Shown one piece after another: positions 1 to 7,485 of a DNA stretch of 13,414 bases. A model generated the notes under the pieces. It had not been told where the DNA came from, ran no database searches, and saw only the letters and a program-made list of their open reading frames with translations. This stretch comes from Spirochaetia bacterium (GTDB lineage Bacteria; Spirochaetota; Spirochaetia; Treponematales; Breznakiellaceae). Each line of letters begins with the position of its first letter. Position 1 is the first letter of the stretch. Where the stretch lies: assembly GCA_025997675.1 (NCBI GenBank), contig BNUX01000083.1, positions 1-13,414 of the forward strand. The letters are read 5' to 3'. The position numbers were made by a program, and so were the translations under genes.

Positions 1-1
1 C

Positions 2-728
2 GCACCCTTCCTTGTCAGGGATGATACGGAACTGAATCTGATATTGAATGATTTGAAGCCGGAACTGGAAAAACAGATCGGCGCCCAGGGTCATAATTCC
101 CGGGGTGATGGTATTGAGACCAAGGGTGCTTAAAACCGCCGCCTGGTCAAAGGTGGGGTGGGTCAAGTTCTTTTCCAAGGCGCCAATCCTTGTTCCCGAT
201 GACCTGAAACGGCAGAAACTGGGGACCGATGAGAATGAACCGGCCCTGATGGATGCCTTAAAGGCTATGGGTTTTCAACTGGTTCCGGTGAACATGAACC
301 AGGTTCTGATCTACCTTAACGGCGGGATGATAGACGCGGTGTACCAGAGCCCGGTCCTGGCGGGGGGGCTGCAACTATTCGGAGTGGCAAAGAACATGGC
401 GAGTATTAACGTAGCGCCCTTTTTGGGGGCTATTGTCGTAAACGGAGCCGCATGGCGCTCTATACCGGAAAAGTATAAGCCGGAACTGATTCGGAGCGCC
501 AGGGAAATGGAGCAGAGCTTTGATGCTTCCATTCAAGCACTTGAGGATGAGGTAATTGATACCATGCACCGGTACGGGCTGGTGATCAACGAGCTTACCC
601 CGGCCCAGAAACAGCTCTGGTACGATACGTCAAGCCAGATTGTCCCTTCGCTTATGGGTACGCCTGTCAACCAGGCAATGTTTAGAAGAATGGAGACGCT
701 TCTTCAAGCTCACCGGGCGAGCCGGTAA
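2..728 (+). pseudogene. TRAP transporter solute-receptor (DctP family), 3' part, frame-disrupted
   Basis: Periplasmic receptor that captures an organic acid-type ligand for a tripartite ATP-independent periplasmic transporter; the ligand cannot be read from sequence. Two frames are needed. Frame 2 (2-91) gives APFLVRDDTELNLILNDL and continues to KQIGAQG, typical of the mid region of treponemal DctP proteins, but then reaches a stop at 131-133. Frame 3 carries the family on from about 90: SKVGWVKFFSKAPIL, DLKRQKLGT, MASINVAPFLGAIVVN, the W of AAWRSIPEKYKPEL, to a normal-looking C-terminus and TAA at 726-728. The frame change needs one extra or two missing bases around 87-105, and about a dozen residues there (IIPGVMVLRPRVLK) do not look like the family. 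An independent start at GTG 105 is possible but would lack the N-lobe and signal peptide. The gene begins before the window. It is either a decayed gene or carries a sequencing error. Its 3' end overlaps the convergent neighbour by 47 bp. Confidence 0.75.
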
Positions 729-1473
729 TACATTCCGCCAGCTTCGCTTCCTCCCCCGCCGACAGTACCCCCGGTAGGATAAGCGGCTGGTCCTGTGCGG
801 GGGGGATAAGGAAGCCCTGTTCCAGAAACTGTTTGAATGTTTCCGTGTAGATTTCATCGTCCACTTTTGCATCGCAGTAAAGGTATATCCCCTGCTTTTT
901 CCACACACTTTTTGTAAGGGCCTCCTCTATGCGGGGATAGTGTACACGGCCGCGGGCAGGAGTTGCGGCGATAAGGTCGTAGACGCTGCGGGTTGCGGCG
1001 GCCAGGGTAAGCGGGGATAGCAGCTCCGAAGCGGGAAAGGCGGCTTCCGGGAGGGTGGACGGCAGGGCCAGGACCCGGGGCGCGTCGGGCCAGGGCAGGG
1101 GGAGTACCGGGATGAGAGGGCGGTCCGGGGGCAGGACGGTATCCAGGAAGGGGCGCCACAGTATTGGTGTAGACGGCAGGGCGCATCGGAGCGCAGTATC
1201 GCTGCGGTAGAGGCGAAAGGTCATACCAGGTAGAAGTACTGCGAGAGCTTTGATGAAGCGCTGTTCCTGGGGGTGGGGGAGGGGGGCGAAAAGGCCCCGT
1301 TCGGCGGTGTTCTTCAATGCCCGGAGCAGTCCCGCCGGGGTGTGGCCCAGGATCGCGGCGCCGCCGTACTGCCAGAGGTCCACCAGGCGGCGGCCGTTCC
1401 GGGTGTAGAGGCGGAAGTCACGGGCCCGGAGTATGGGCGGGACAAGGCGTAACAGGGAATTAGTATCCATCAT
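682..1473 (-). CDS. Shortened class-III aminotransferase-like protein, function unknown
   Basis: 263 residues. The first 85 or so resemble the N-terminus of class-III PLP aminotransferases of the glutamate-1-semialdehyde aminomutase type: LYTRNGRRLVDLWQYGGAAILGH matches the usual 'D-G-x-x-Y-x-D ... ILGH' pattern in two pieces (LYTRNGRRLVDLW, then GGAAILGH), followed by TPAGLLRALKNTAERGLFAPLPHPQEQRFIKAL and a weak counterpart of the 'SGTEA' segment (YRSDTALRCAL). The rest is not recognisable, and no PLP-lysine segment or cofactor-binding Asp motif is visible. Full-length relatives have about 420-450 residues, so this protein is unlikely to be an active transaminase; it may be a degenerated paralogue with a structural role. 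The start is the first of two adjacent ATGs (1473), overlapping the helicase stop by 14 bp, which suggests translational coupling. The 3' end overlaps the convergent TRAP receptor gene by 47 bp. The frame is intact over its whole length, so it is probably expressed. Confidence 0.7.
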   Translation of the reverse strand: MMDTNSLLRLVPPILRARDFRLYTRNGRRLVDLWQYGGAAILGHTPAGLLRALKNTAERGLFAPLPHPQEQRFIKALAVLLPGMTFRLYRSDTALRCALPSTPILWRPFLDTVLPPDRPLIPVLPLPWPDAPRVLALPSTLPEAAFPASELLSPLTLAAATRSVYDLIAATPARGRVHYPRIEEALTKSVWKKQGIYLYCDAKVDDEIYTETFKQFLEQGFLIPPAQDQPLILPGVLSAGEEAKLAECITGSPGELEEASPFF

Positions 1474-3727
1474 TACCTATCTTTGTGTACTTTGAGCTTT
1501 GGTGCAGGCTGAGGAAACGGATATCCTTTCCGGTTTCAAACCTGACCCGGATTACCGGCCCCTCATCACTCTCCCGTATTTCCGTTACCGCGCCGTAGCC
1601 CTGATCATCATGGAAAACCCGGTCCCCTACCTTCCAGCGGCCATCCGAAGAAGCAGACATAGGTCTGGCGGCGGGCGGTTTCGTTTGCAGGCTGCCCGGA
1701 AACCGGCCCCCGGCAAAACCGTAGGGGGCCTTGCCCAGGACCCGCAGCGCCTTTTTGTCCGCCTCGCGAAGAAAAAGTGAGGGCTCCATGGGCATGGTGC
1801 GGCCGAACATGAGGCGCATGGCGCAAGATGTCAGGTAGAGTTCGTCCATAGCCCTGGTGGCGCCCACATAGAAGAGACGGCGCTCCTCCTCCAGGTCATC
1901 CCCGTTTTTGTCGTCCCGGGGGAAGACCCCCTGTTCAATGCCGGTCATGATTACCCGGTGGAATTCCAGGCCCTTGGTATTATGCACCGTGATTAGGGTT
2001 ACTACCCCCCGTTCTCCTTCATCCCCGGTATCCTGTTCGATGGAACGATCCAATTCAATATGTTCCAGGAATTCCAGCAGCCCCGCGGGGGTGGCGGGGT
2101 AGATGCTCGCGGCGTTGGCCAGTTCCTGGAGATTGGCAATACGCTCTTGCCCGGTGATGTCGTCGTGGGTCAGATGGTATTCCCCAATCCCCGAATCCTC
2201 AATGAGCCGTACCACGCAGGGCGCAAGCCCTGCCCCGGCGGCTAAGGAACTTCCGCCGCCCCGTTTGCTGCTTTTGCGCGGGTGCTTTTTCTCAACCGTA
2301 GTACGGTCATCGTTATCGGCATTGGTGTCGTCGGGGGTCAGCAGGGACAGCCCCCCATCCAGGGCTTTGAAGAAGGCCTCCACCCCGGAACGGGCTTTGG
2401 CGGTGAGGCCCGGCATGATCCGCCGGGCCGCTTTGGCAATGTCTCCATCACCGCCTATGGCAGCCTCATTCACGATGCGGTCCACCGTGACAGGCCCAAC
2501 GCCCCGGGCCGGTTTGTTTACTACCCGGCGGAAGGCGATCTCGTCACGGGGGTTTATCAGGAAGGAGAGGAGGGCCAGGGCGTCCTTGATTTCCTCCCGC
2601 TCGTAGAACTTGAGGGAGCCCACTATCCGGTAGGGAATACGACGTTGGAGGAATTCGGTCTCAAAGCCCCGGGATTGGGCGTTGGTACGGTAGAGTATCG
2701 CCCAGTCGGAGTAGAGCGCCCCGGATTTTTCGATAAGCTGTGCGCAGAAGGCCGCCTCGGCATCCTGATCCGGGAGGAAGGCCAGGGTCGGGGTTTTGCC
2801 GGGTCCCCGGTGGGCGATGAGGGTTTTCCCCAGGCGGCCTTCGTTGTGGTCCACCACCGAGGAGGCCAGGTCCAGGATAGGGGAAAAGGACCGGTAGTTC
2901 CGTTCCAGCCGGATGATGTCGGCCCCGGTAAAGCGGTCGGGGAATTCCAGGATGTTCCGCACCTCCGCCCCCCGGAAGCGGTAGATAGACTGGTCGTCAT
3001 CCCCCACGACGCAGATATAGGTGGAGGGGCCGCAAAGTTCTTTGAGCAGTTCAAACTGGGCGACATTTGAGTCCTGGTATTCGTCCACCATGATGACCCG
3101 GAACCGGTCCCGGAACCGCTGTGCCACCTCGGGGTTGGCCCGGAGTATGTCCACGGGCTTTTTTATCAGGTCTCCGAAATCCACATTGCCTATCTGGGCC
3201 AGCCGTTCTTCGTAGAGGGTGTAGATACGGCGAAATTCCTTCCGGTGGTCTATCAGGGTCAGTTCCGGATCATCCGGGGAGAGGAAGTAGTCCTTAGCCC
3301 GGGCGATGGCGTGAGCGATGGTCTTCACCTCCGCCTTGGGAAGATCCGGCAGGAGGGTGGCGAGCAGGGCCACCGAGTCATCATCATCATAGATAACAAA
3401 GTTGGAACCCAAGCCTCCGAGGCTTCCGTTGCGCCGGAGGAACCATGCCCCAAAGGAGTGGAAGGTCCGCAGCATGGCGAAACCCGCCCGGTCGTCGATG
3501 AGCCGCGCCCGGTCGGCCATTTCCCGGGCCGCCTTATTGGTGAAGGTCACCGCCAGGATGGAACGCGGGTCCAACCCCTGCTCCCGGATGAGCCAGGCGA
3601 TCTTTGTAGTGATAACCCGGGTCTTCCCCGAACCGGCCCCGGCCAGGATCAGCAGGGGCTTTCCGGTATGGAGCACCGCCTGGCGCTGTTCCGGGTTGAG
3701 GGCTTCCAGATAGGGGGGGGTGGTCAT
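1460..3727 (-). CDS. pcrA: UvrD/PcrA-type superfamily 1A DNA helicase
   Basis: ATP-driven 3'-5' DNA helicase/translocase of the UvrD/PcrA/Rep group, acting in excision repair, mismatch repair and clearing of blocked forks. With the start at ATG 3727 it has 755 residues, close to the family's 700-750. Visible motifs: Q-motif LNPEQRQAV (11-18), Walker A GAGSGKT (30-36), TFTNKAAREM (motif Ia, about 61-70), VDEYQDSN (motif II, 214-221), GDDDQSIYRFRGA (motif III, 242-254), LERNYRS (motif IV), ITVHNTKGLEF (motif V) and EEERRLFYVGATRA (motif VI). The tail (VGDRVFHDDQGYGAVTEI) fits the Tudor-like RNA polymerase-binding end of PcrA. An in-frame start at 3811 would add 28 residues overlapping rimO and is unlikely. 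No good Shine-Dalgarno is seen; a possible -10 lies 6 nt upstream. Codons 3-5 form a C8 run. UvrD versus PcrA naming is uncertain; the helicase family is not. Confidence 0.95.
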   Translation of the reverse strand: MTTPPYLEALNPEQRQAVLHTGKPLLILAGAGSGKTRVITTKIAWLIREQGLDPRSILAVTFTNKAAREMADRARLIDDRAGFAMLRTFHSFGAWFLRRNGSLGGLGSNFVIYDDDDSVALLATLLPDLPKAEVKTIAHAIARAKDYFLSPDDPELTLIDHRKEFRRIYTLYEERLAQIGNVDFGDLIKKPVDILRANPEVAQRFRDRFRVIMVDEYQDSNVAQFELLKELCGPSTYICVVGDDDQSIYRFRGAEVRNILEFPDRFTGADIIRLERNYRSFSPILDLASSVVDHNEGRLGKTLIAHRGPGKTPTLAFLPDQDAEAAFCAQLIEKSGALYSDWAILYRTNAQSRGFETEFLQRRIPYRIVGSLKFYEREEIKDALALLSFLINPRDEIAFRRVVNKPARGVGPVTVDRIVNEAAIGGDGDIAKAARRIMPGLTAKARSGVEAFFKALDGGLSLLTPDDTNADNDDRTTVEKKHPRKSSKRGGGSSLAAGAGLAPCVVRLIEDSGIGEYHLTHDDITGQERIANLQELANAASIYPATPAGLLEFLEHIELDRSIEQDTGDEGERGVVTLITVHNTKGLEFHRVIMTGIEQGVFPRDDKNGDDLEEERRLFYVGATRAMDELYLTSCAMRLMFGRTMPMEPSLFLREADKKALRVLGKAPYGFAGGRFPGSLQTKPPAARPMSASSDGRWKVGDRVFHDDQGYGAVTEIRESDEGPVIRVRFETGKDIRFLSLHQSSKYTKIGNDGY

Positions 3728-3733
3728 AGCGGG

Positions 3734-3762
3734 AGTATAGCATAGTTGGGGGAAATTGACAG
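3734..3762 (-). promoter_or_regulatory. Possible sigma70-type promoter for the helicase gene
   Basis: In the 40-nt gap after rimO, the minus strand reads CTGTCA (3762-3757), 17 nt, then TATACT (3739-3734), preceded by TG as an extended -10 (TGCTATACT). Matches are 4/6 and 5/6 to consensus. The predicted transcript start falls at or next to ATG 3727, so the message would be leaderless. Read-through from rimO is equally possible. Confidence 0.4.
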
Positions 3763-3767
3763 GGGAT

Positions 3768-5075
3768 TTACGAATACGGCGCCACTTCCAAATCAAACCC
3801 CGCCCGCCCAAACACCCGGCCCTGTATGAAGGTCCCCGGTGTCAGCGGCCGGTCGGAGCGGATTACCGCAGACCCGTCCACCTCCGGGGCTTGGCAGTAA
3901 AGCCGGCCCAGGTAGAGCCCCTCTTCCTCATCCACCCCCTCCTCCACCAGGACCTCCAGCGTCCGGCCTATGAAGCGCTCCATCCGCCCTTCGGTGATCG
4001 CCATTTGATGTTCCTCAATCAACGCCTTCCGTTGCGCCGCAGTTTTCTTGGCAACCCGGCCCTTCATGCCGTAAGCGGGGGTGTCCTCCTCCCGGGAATA
4101 GGTAAAGACCCCAAGCCAGTCCAGTTCCGCCCGGGCCTGGAAATCCAGGAGTTCCCGGAAGTCCTCTTCGGTTTCACCGGGGAAACCCGTAAGGAAGGTG
4201 GAGCGGATCACCGCATCGGGAAGGGCGCTGCGGATTTCCGCTATCAGGGACAGGTAGGCGGCGGCGTCTAAACGGCGGTTCATGGCGCGGAGGATTTTGG
4301 CGGAACCGTGCTGGAAGGGCAGGTCGAAGTAGGGGAGGAAGCGTGTGTCCCGGCGGCAGATTTCCAGGATAGACCTAGGGAAATGATCCGGGTGTATGTA
4401 GAGGAGCCGCACCCAGAAATGGCCCTGAAGGGTGGAGAGGGCTTCCAATAGTTCCGGGAGACTTGTTCCCTCCCCCAGGTCACCGCCGTAGGATCCCAGG
4501 TCCTGGCCGATAAGGCAGAGTTCCCGTATGCCCCGGTCAAGGAGCCGGCGGCATTCCTCCAACACCTGGGGGATGGGCCGGGAGCGCAGGGGGCCGCGGA
4601 TGTTCGGGATGGCGCAGAAGGAGCAGCGGTTGTTGCAACCCTCGGCTATTTTGACGTAGGCCTGTCCGGGCAGGGAGAGGAGGGGGCGATTGCCTAACAC
4701 TACTTCATCATCATCATCAGTAATACTAATGCCCATAATACGGTTTGCCGTTTTGGCGATCGCCGTGAGGTTTGAATTGCCGAAAAATGCGTCCGCTTCG
4801 GGAAGGGATTCCGCAAGCTCTTTGGCGTAGCGCTGGGCCAGGCACCCGGCGAGGAGTATTTTCTTATCGGGATACTGTTTCCGGCAGGCCAGGACGGCGT
4901 TGATCGATTCCTGTTTGGCGCTTTCGATAAAGCCGCAGGAATTGATGATGATAAGGTCCGCAGCGGCGGGATCAGATGCAGGGAACCAGTTCGCTCTGTT
5001 CAGGACGGCCATCATGGTTTCCGCGTCCACCTGGTTTTTTACACAGCCGAAGGGGTCGAGATAGTAGCTAGTCAA
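3768..5075 (-). CDS. rimO: Ribosomal protein S12 methylthiotransferase RimO
   Basis: Radical-SAM enzyme that methylthiolates an aspartate of ribosomal protein S12, using two iron-sulfur clusters. 435 residues, normal length. The N-terminal UPF0004 domain shows the three cluster cysteines: C11 (DPFGCVKN), C47 (INSCGFIESAKQES, the RimO-type version that separates it from MiaB) and C78 (LAGCLAQRY). The radical-SAM motif is C147-x3-C151-x2-C154 (AEGCNNRCSFCAIPNIRG). A TRAM domain closes the protein (FIGRTLEVLVEEG to VFGRAGFDLEVAPYS). The start is TTG at 5075, overlapping the stop of the RodZ-like gene by 8 bp; no in-frame ATG occurs before C11, so the TTG is needed to include the first cluster ligand. 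No strong Shine-Dalgarno is seen, which fits translational coupling. Residues 119-123 contain a run of Asp (DDDD) from a GAT repeat, in the less conserved linker before the SAM domain. Confidence 0.95.
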   Translation of the reverse strand: MTSYYLDPFGCVKNQVDAETMMAVLNRANWFPASDPAAADLIIINSCGFIESAKQESINAVLACRKQYPDKKILLAGCLAQRYAKELAESLPEADAFFGNSNLTAIAKTANRIMGISITDDDDEVVLGNRPLLSLPGQAYVKIAEGCNNRCSFCAIPNIRGPLRSRPIPQVLEECRRLLDRGIRELCLIGQDLGSYGGDLGEGTSLPELLEALSTLQGHFWVRLLYIHPDHFPRSILEICRRDTRFLPYFDLPFQHGSAKILRAMNRRLDAAAYLSLIAEIRSALPDAVIRSTFLTGFPGETEEDFRELLDFQARAELDWLGVFTYSREEDTPAYGMKGRVAKKTAAQRKALIEEHQMAITEGRMERFIGRTLEVLVEEGVDEEEGLYLGRLYCQAPEVDGSAVIRSDRPLTPGTFIQGRVFGRAGFDLEVAPYS

Positions 5076-6180
5076 TTCGGTTCAGAACCAGGCGGTAGCG
5101 GCCGTCATTATCCCGGACCCATTCAATATTCGCCACCACAACCTCACCGGTGCCGCCGATTTCCAGGGGAACCGTCCGGCTGCCCCCGGTGAGCTGGAGT
5201 TTCACCGCCATAGCGTTGGATACCCAGATACGGACGCCGTTCTGAGCCTGGATATTAAGCTCCTCGGTCCTGGTAAAGTACCGCTCCTCCCGGACCTGAC
5301 GGTCCCGTTCCCGGAGTATTTCCCAGCGGAACATGCAGTAGCCCTGGAAGGATGCCTGGATGGTAAAGGGATAGGCGTTGGAGGAGGTAAAAATAACCTG
5401 GGAGGCAGAACCGGGGGCATTTTCCGGAGCAGGGATCACCGTATCCGCCGGCGACAGACCCTCGGCGTCCGGGTCATTGCCGGACATCCCCCTATCGGTA
5501 CTGACATCAAACCGGAGCATGACCCCCATGCCGGGGTCGTTCCGTACAAAATCCTGGGCGCTTATCCGGACATCCGTCAATCCGTCGCTGTTGATATCCA
5601 CGCTTATCTCCTGGCCTAAATCCAGGATCACGTTCCCCATGGGCGCCTGCAGGGTCACCGCTTCTCCAAGGTTCGAGAGGTCAATCTTATACTGATTTCC
5701 CTCCAGGGGTATCAGGACAGAGTCACCCCGGTACAGCCGCCGTTCAAGGGAACTGCCTTCCAGGGTATACACCACCGCAGAACGCTTGGTCGTCACCGTG
5801 GTATCCGTTTTCCAGGGGATATGCATAAAGAAATACACCCCGCCGCCCACCAGAGCCAGTCCCAGGAGGACCAGGAAGCTGATGAGCAGGACCTTGGGCG
5901 CCCTTGGGGGGGATCTGAGCAGCTTTTCTATTGGGACGGGCTGTTCCTGGAGCTTCAGCCCCCGGTACAGGAACAGCAGCTCGTCCACATCGAGATCTAA
6001 GTATTCGCCGTAGTTTCGCAAAAACCCCAGCAGATAGGGCTCCCCGGGGAAGGCCGCAAAGTTTTCGGTTTCCAGGGCTTCCAAATAACGGGCGGCGATA
6101 TTGGTTTCCTGGCCTATATAATCAAAGGTATACCCCTTTCTTTCACGGGCCGTTTTTAACTTATCCCCCAGGGACTCCAC
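5068..6180 (-). CDS. RodZ-like membrane-anchored helix-turn-helix protein
   Basis: 370 residues. Residues 1-75 form the RodZ-type cytoplasmic helix-turn-helix (LGDKLKTARERKGYTFDYIG, then RYLEALETENFAAFPGEPYL and GFLRNYGEYLDLDVDELL). A basic, proline-rich stretch (82-96) leads to one membrane helix (about 96-118, KVLLISFLVLLGLALVGGG). The remaining 250 residues lie outside the membrane and are probably mainly beta-stranded (SNAYPFTIQASFQGYCMFRW). RodZ proteins link MreB filaments to the wall-synthesis machinery and set cell shape; a treponeme with a helical body could use it similarly, but that is inference. The start is GTG 6180, backed by a strong GAGGAGG at 6193-6187 with 6-nt spacing. It follows the LolA-like gene by 18 bp and overlaps rimO by 8 bp. 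RodZ-like genes next to rimO are known in other bacteria. The periplasmic domain is longer than in E. coli RodZ and may have a different partner. Confidence 0.85.
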   Translation of the reverse strand: MESLGDKLKTARERKGYTFDYIGQETNIAARYLEALETENFAAFPGEPYLLGFLRNYGEYLDLDVDELLFLYRGLKLQEQPVPIEKLLRSPPRAPKVLLISFLVLLGLALVGGGVYFFMHIPWKTDTTVTTKRSAVVYTLEGSSLERRLYRGDSVLIPLEGNQYKIDLSNLGEAVTLQAPMGNVILDLGQEISVDINSDGLTDVRISAQDFVRNDPGMGVMLRFDVSTDRGMSGNDPDAEGLSPADTVIPAPENAPGSASQVIFTSSNAYPFTIQASFQGYCMFRWEILRERDRQVREERYFTRTEELNIQAQNGVRIWVSNAMAVKLQLTGGSRTVPLEIGGTGEVVVANIEWVRDNDGRYRLVLNRID

Positions 6181-6186
6181 AGAATT

Positions 6187-6193
6187 CCTCCTC
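6187..6193 (-). promoter_or_regulatory. Ribosome binding site deciding a GTG start
   Basis: GAGGAGG on the minus strand, 6 nt before GTG 6180. It fixes the start of the RodZ-like gene at a non-ATG codon, and it is the strongest Shine-Dalgarno in the minus-strand cluster. Confidence 0.85.
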
Positions 6194-6198
6194 AGGAA

Positions 6199-6906
6199 CT
6201 AATCGGTATCACTAAATAAAAAGTTATTATAATTATTTGCGGAAGCAGGGGAATCATAGATGAACCGCTGCTCCGGAATGTCCTGATTAATTTTTATGTC
6301 GGTAAAATCAAACCGGACCTGAACCTCCGCGATGGTCCTTCCGGAAATGCGCCGTATCAGGTGAGTGGTCGGGTCGACGCTCAGGATGATCTCCCGGAAC
6401 CCTTCGGAGATAGACCGCCGGGAAAGCCGCAGGTTTACCACCTTCTCATTGGACCCGCCCTCCAGGGGCGTTGGCTCGGGGCCGGTCACAAAGGAGGGGA
6501 TGTAATTACGCCTGAGTAATGCCAAGCCCTGGGCGCTTGCCAGGTTGGCCCCCGATGCGGCGTTTGCCCCGCCACTTCTGCGGCCGGGGGTAATGGACTG
6601 GTTCAGGGTGGCCCGGTATTCGGGCAGATATATCGTCAGCATTTCCCCGTTAAAGGCGACAACCTGTTCCAGGGGCTTGGTAAAATCGATCCGCAGAAAG
6701 GACGGAGAGAGGTGGCTCACGGTTCCGAACATCTCGGTATTGCCGGATTTGATAGTGAGCCGCGCCTCATAGTCCCGGATGCTGCCGTACCGCTCGCCGA
6801 CCATCTCCAGGTACCGTTCGGCGGTGATAATCTCCTGGGCGGCTGCCGTAAAAACCCCGGCCACGCATAACAGACCTATAAAACACCGGCTTCTCATCAT
6901 TATCAT
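6199..6906 (-). CDS. LolA-like outer-membrane lipoprotein carrier protein
   Basis: 235 residues, with an N-terminal signal peptide (basic MRSR, hydrophobic CFIGLLCVAGVFTAAAQ; cleavage probably after AAA-Q or nearby). The mature part follows the LolA/LolB fold pattern: an N-terminal helix (ITAERYLEMVGERYGSIRDY), antiparallel strands (EARLTIKSGNTEMFGTVSH, then PSFLRIDFTKPLEQVVAFNG), the typical MLTIYLPEYRATL strand, and a final IPEQRFIYDSPASANNY. LolA ferries lipoproteins across the periplasm to the outer membrane, which fits the lipoprotein-rich treponemal envelope; substrate and partner are inferred. A Gly/Ala/Ser-rich loop (GGANAASGANLASAQG) interrupts the middle. Start codon choice is open: ATG occurs at 6906, 6900 and 6897, all upstream of the signal peptide and without a clear Shine-Dalgarno. 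The gene heads the five-gene minus-strand cluster and is divergent from the PNPOx-like gene, 87 bp away. Confidence 0.8.
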   Translation of the reverse strand: MIMMRSRCFIGLLCVAGVFTAAAQEIITAERYLEMVGERYGSIRDYEARLTIKSGNTEMFGTVSHLSPSFLRIDFTKPLEQVVAFNGEMLTIYLPEYRATLNQSITPGRRSGGANAASGANLASAQGLALLRRNYIPSFVTGPEPTPLEGGSNEKVVNLRLSRRSISEGFREIILSVDPTTHLIRRISGRTIAEVQVRFDFTDIKINQDIPEQRFIYDSPASANNYNNFLFSDTD

Positions 6907-6912
6907 CGTTAT

Positions 6913-6941
6913 ATACTAGTAAAGGGATATAAAAAAAACAA
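6913..6941 (-). promoter_or_regulatory. Probable promoter of the LolA-like/RodZ/rimO cluster
   Basis: On the minus strand, TTGTTT (6941-6936), 17 nt, TAGTAT (6918-6913), within the 87-bp divergent intergenic region. An A8/T8 run overlaps the -35 box and spacer. The predicted start site falls around 6906-6905, at the first ATG, so the message would have almost no leader. No convincing -35 was found for the plus-strand direction; TACTAT (6969-6974) could serve as its -10. Confidence 0.5.
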
Positions 6942-6993
6942 GGGGTGGGAAGGCTTGGGAAAATAGTCTACTATAGAAGCAAGGAGCCCATAT

Positions 6994-7485
6994 ATGAGAA
7001 GAAAAGATCGGGAAGTAACGGACATTGAAGAAAAACTGGGGATACTCCGGCGTTGTAAGGTACTCCGCCTGGGTTTGGCGGAGCAGAATCAGCCCTATAT
7101 CGTCCCCATGAATTTTGGCTTTGACTACCGGGAGGGCATCCTGACCCTCTACCTGCACGGCGCGAAGGAGGGCAAAAAGGTGGATATCCTCCTCCGGAAC
7201 AAGCAGGTCTGCTTTGAGATGGACGGGGAACATTCCCTGATCACGGGTACAGAGCCCTGCCATTACAGTTTTGCCTACGAGAGTATCATCGGCTTTGGGG
7301 TTGGGGAAATCCTGGAAAAGGATGATGAAAAGGTTTACGGCCTCAAGGTATTGATGAAACATCAAACCGGGGAGGATAAGGAATTTACCTTTAGCGATGA
7401 GCAATTGCGGGCGGTAAACGTGTTCAGGGTACGGGTCAGCTCCTTTACGGGGAAACGGCGGCCACACCCGCACCCGGAGAAATGA
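6994..7485 (+). CDS. Pyridoxamine 5'-phosphate oxidase-like flavin-binding protein (NimA type)
   Basis: 163 residues, split-barrel fold of the Pyridox_ox_2/NimA type. Recognisable parts are the N-terminal RRKDREVTDIEEKLGILRRC (the common 'R-x-D-R-x-h-x-D' opening), PYIVPMNFGFDYREGILTLY, the signature HGAKEGKKVDILLRNKQVCFEMD (residues 54 on, read as HGAKEGKKVDILL then RNKQVCFEMD) and the following YSFAYESIIGFGVGEILEKDDEK. Relatives bind FMN or related cofactors; some reduce nitroimidazoles, most have no assigned substrate, so the reaction here is unknown. It is not a true PdxH, lacking that family's length and C-terminal signature. A clear AAGGAG (6981-6986) lies 7 nt before ATG 6994. The stop overlaps the pyrF start as ATGA, so the two genes are translationally coupled. 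Confidence 0.85.
   Translation: MRRKDREVTDIEEKLGILRRCKVLRLGLAEQNQPYIVPMNFGFDYREGILTLYLHGAKEGKKVDILLRNKQVCFEMDGEHSLITGTEPCHYSFAYESIIGFGVGEILEKDDEKVYGLKVLMKHQTGEDKEFTFSDEQLRAVNVFRVRVSSFTGKRRPHPHPEK

Noticed and set aside
2282..3070. 262-codon plus-strand frame opposite the helicase
   Set aside because: Antisense shadow of conserved helicase motifs; no family resemblance and no ribosome site.
3728..3811. 28-residue N-terminal extension of the helicase
   Set aside because: It overlaps the rimO 3' end, is unlike the family, and the ATG at 3727 is directly followed by the conserved LNPEQ region.
4700..4722. GAT/ATC trinucleotide run in rimO, and a similar one near 3378-3390 in the helicase
   Set aside because: Short Asp runs in variable loops; they keep frame and carry no sign of regulatory use.
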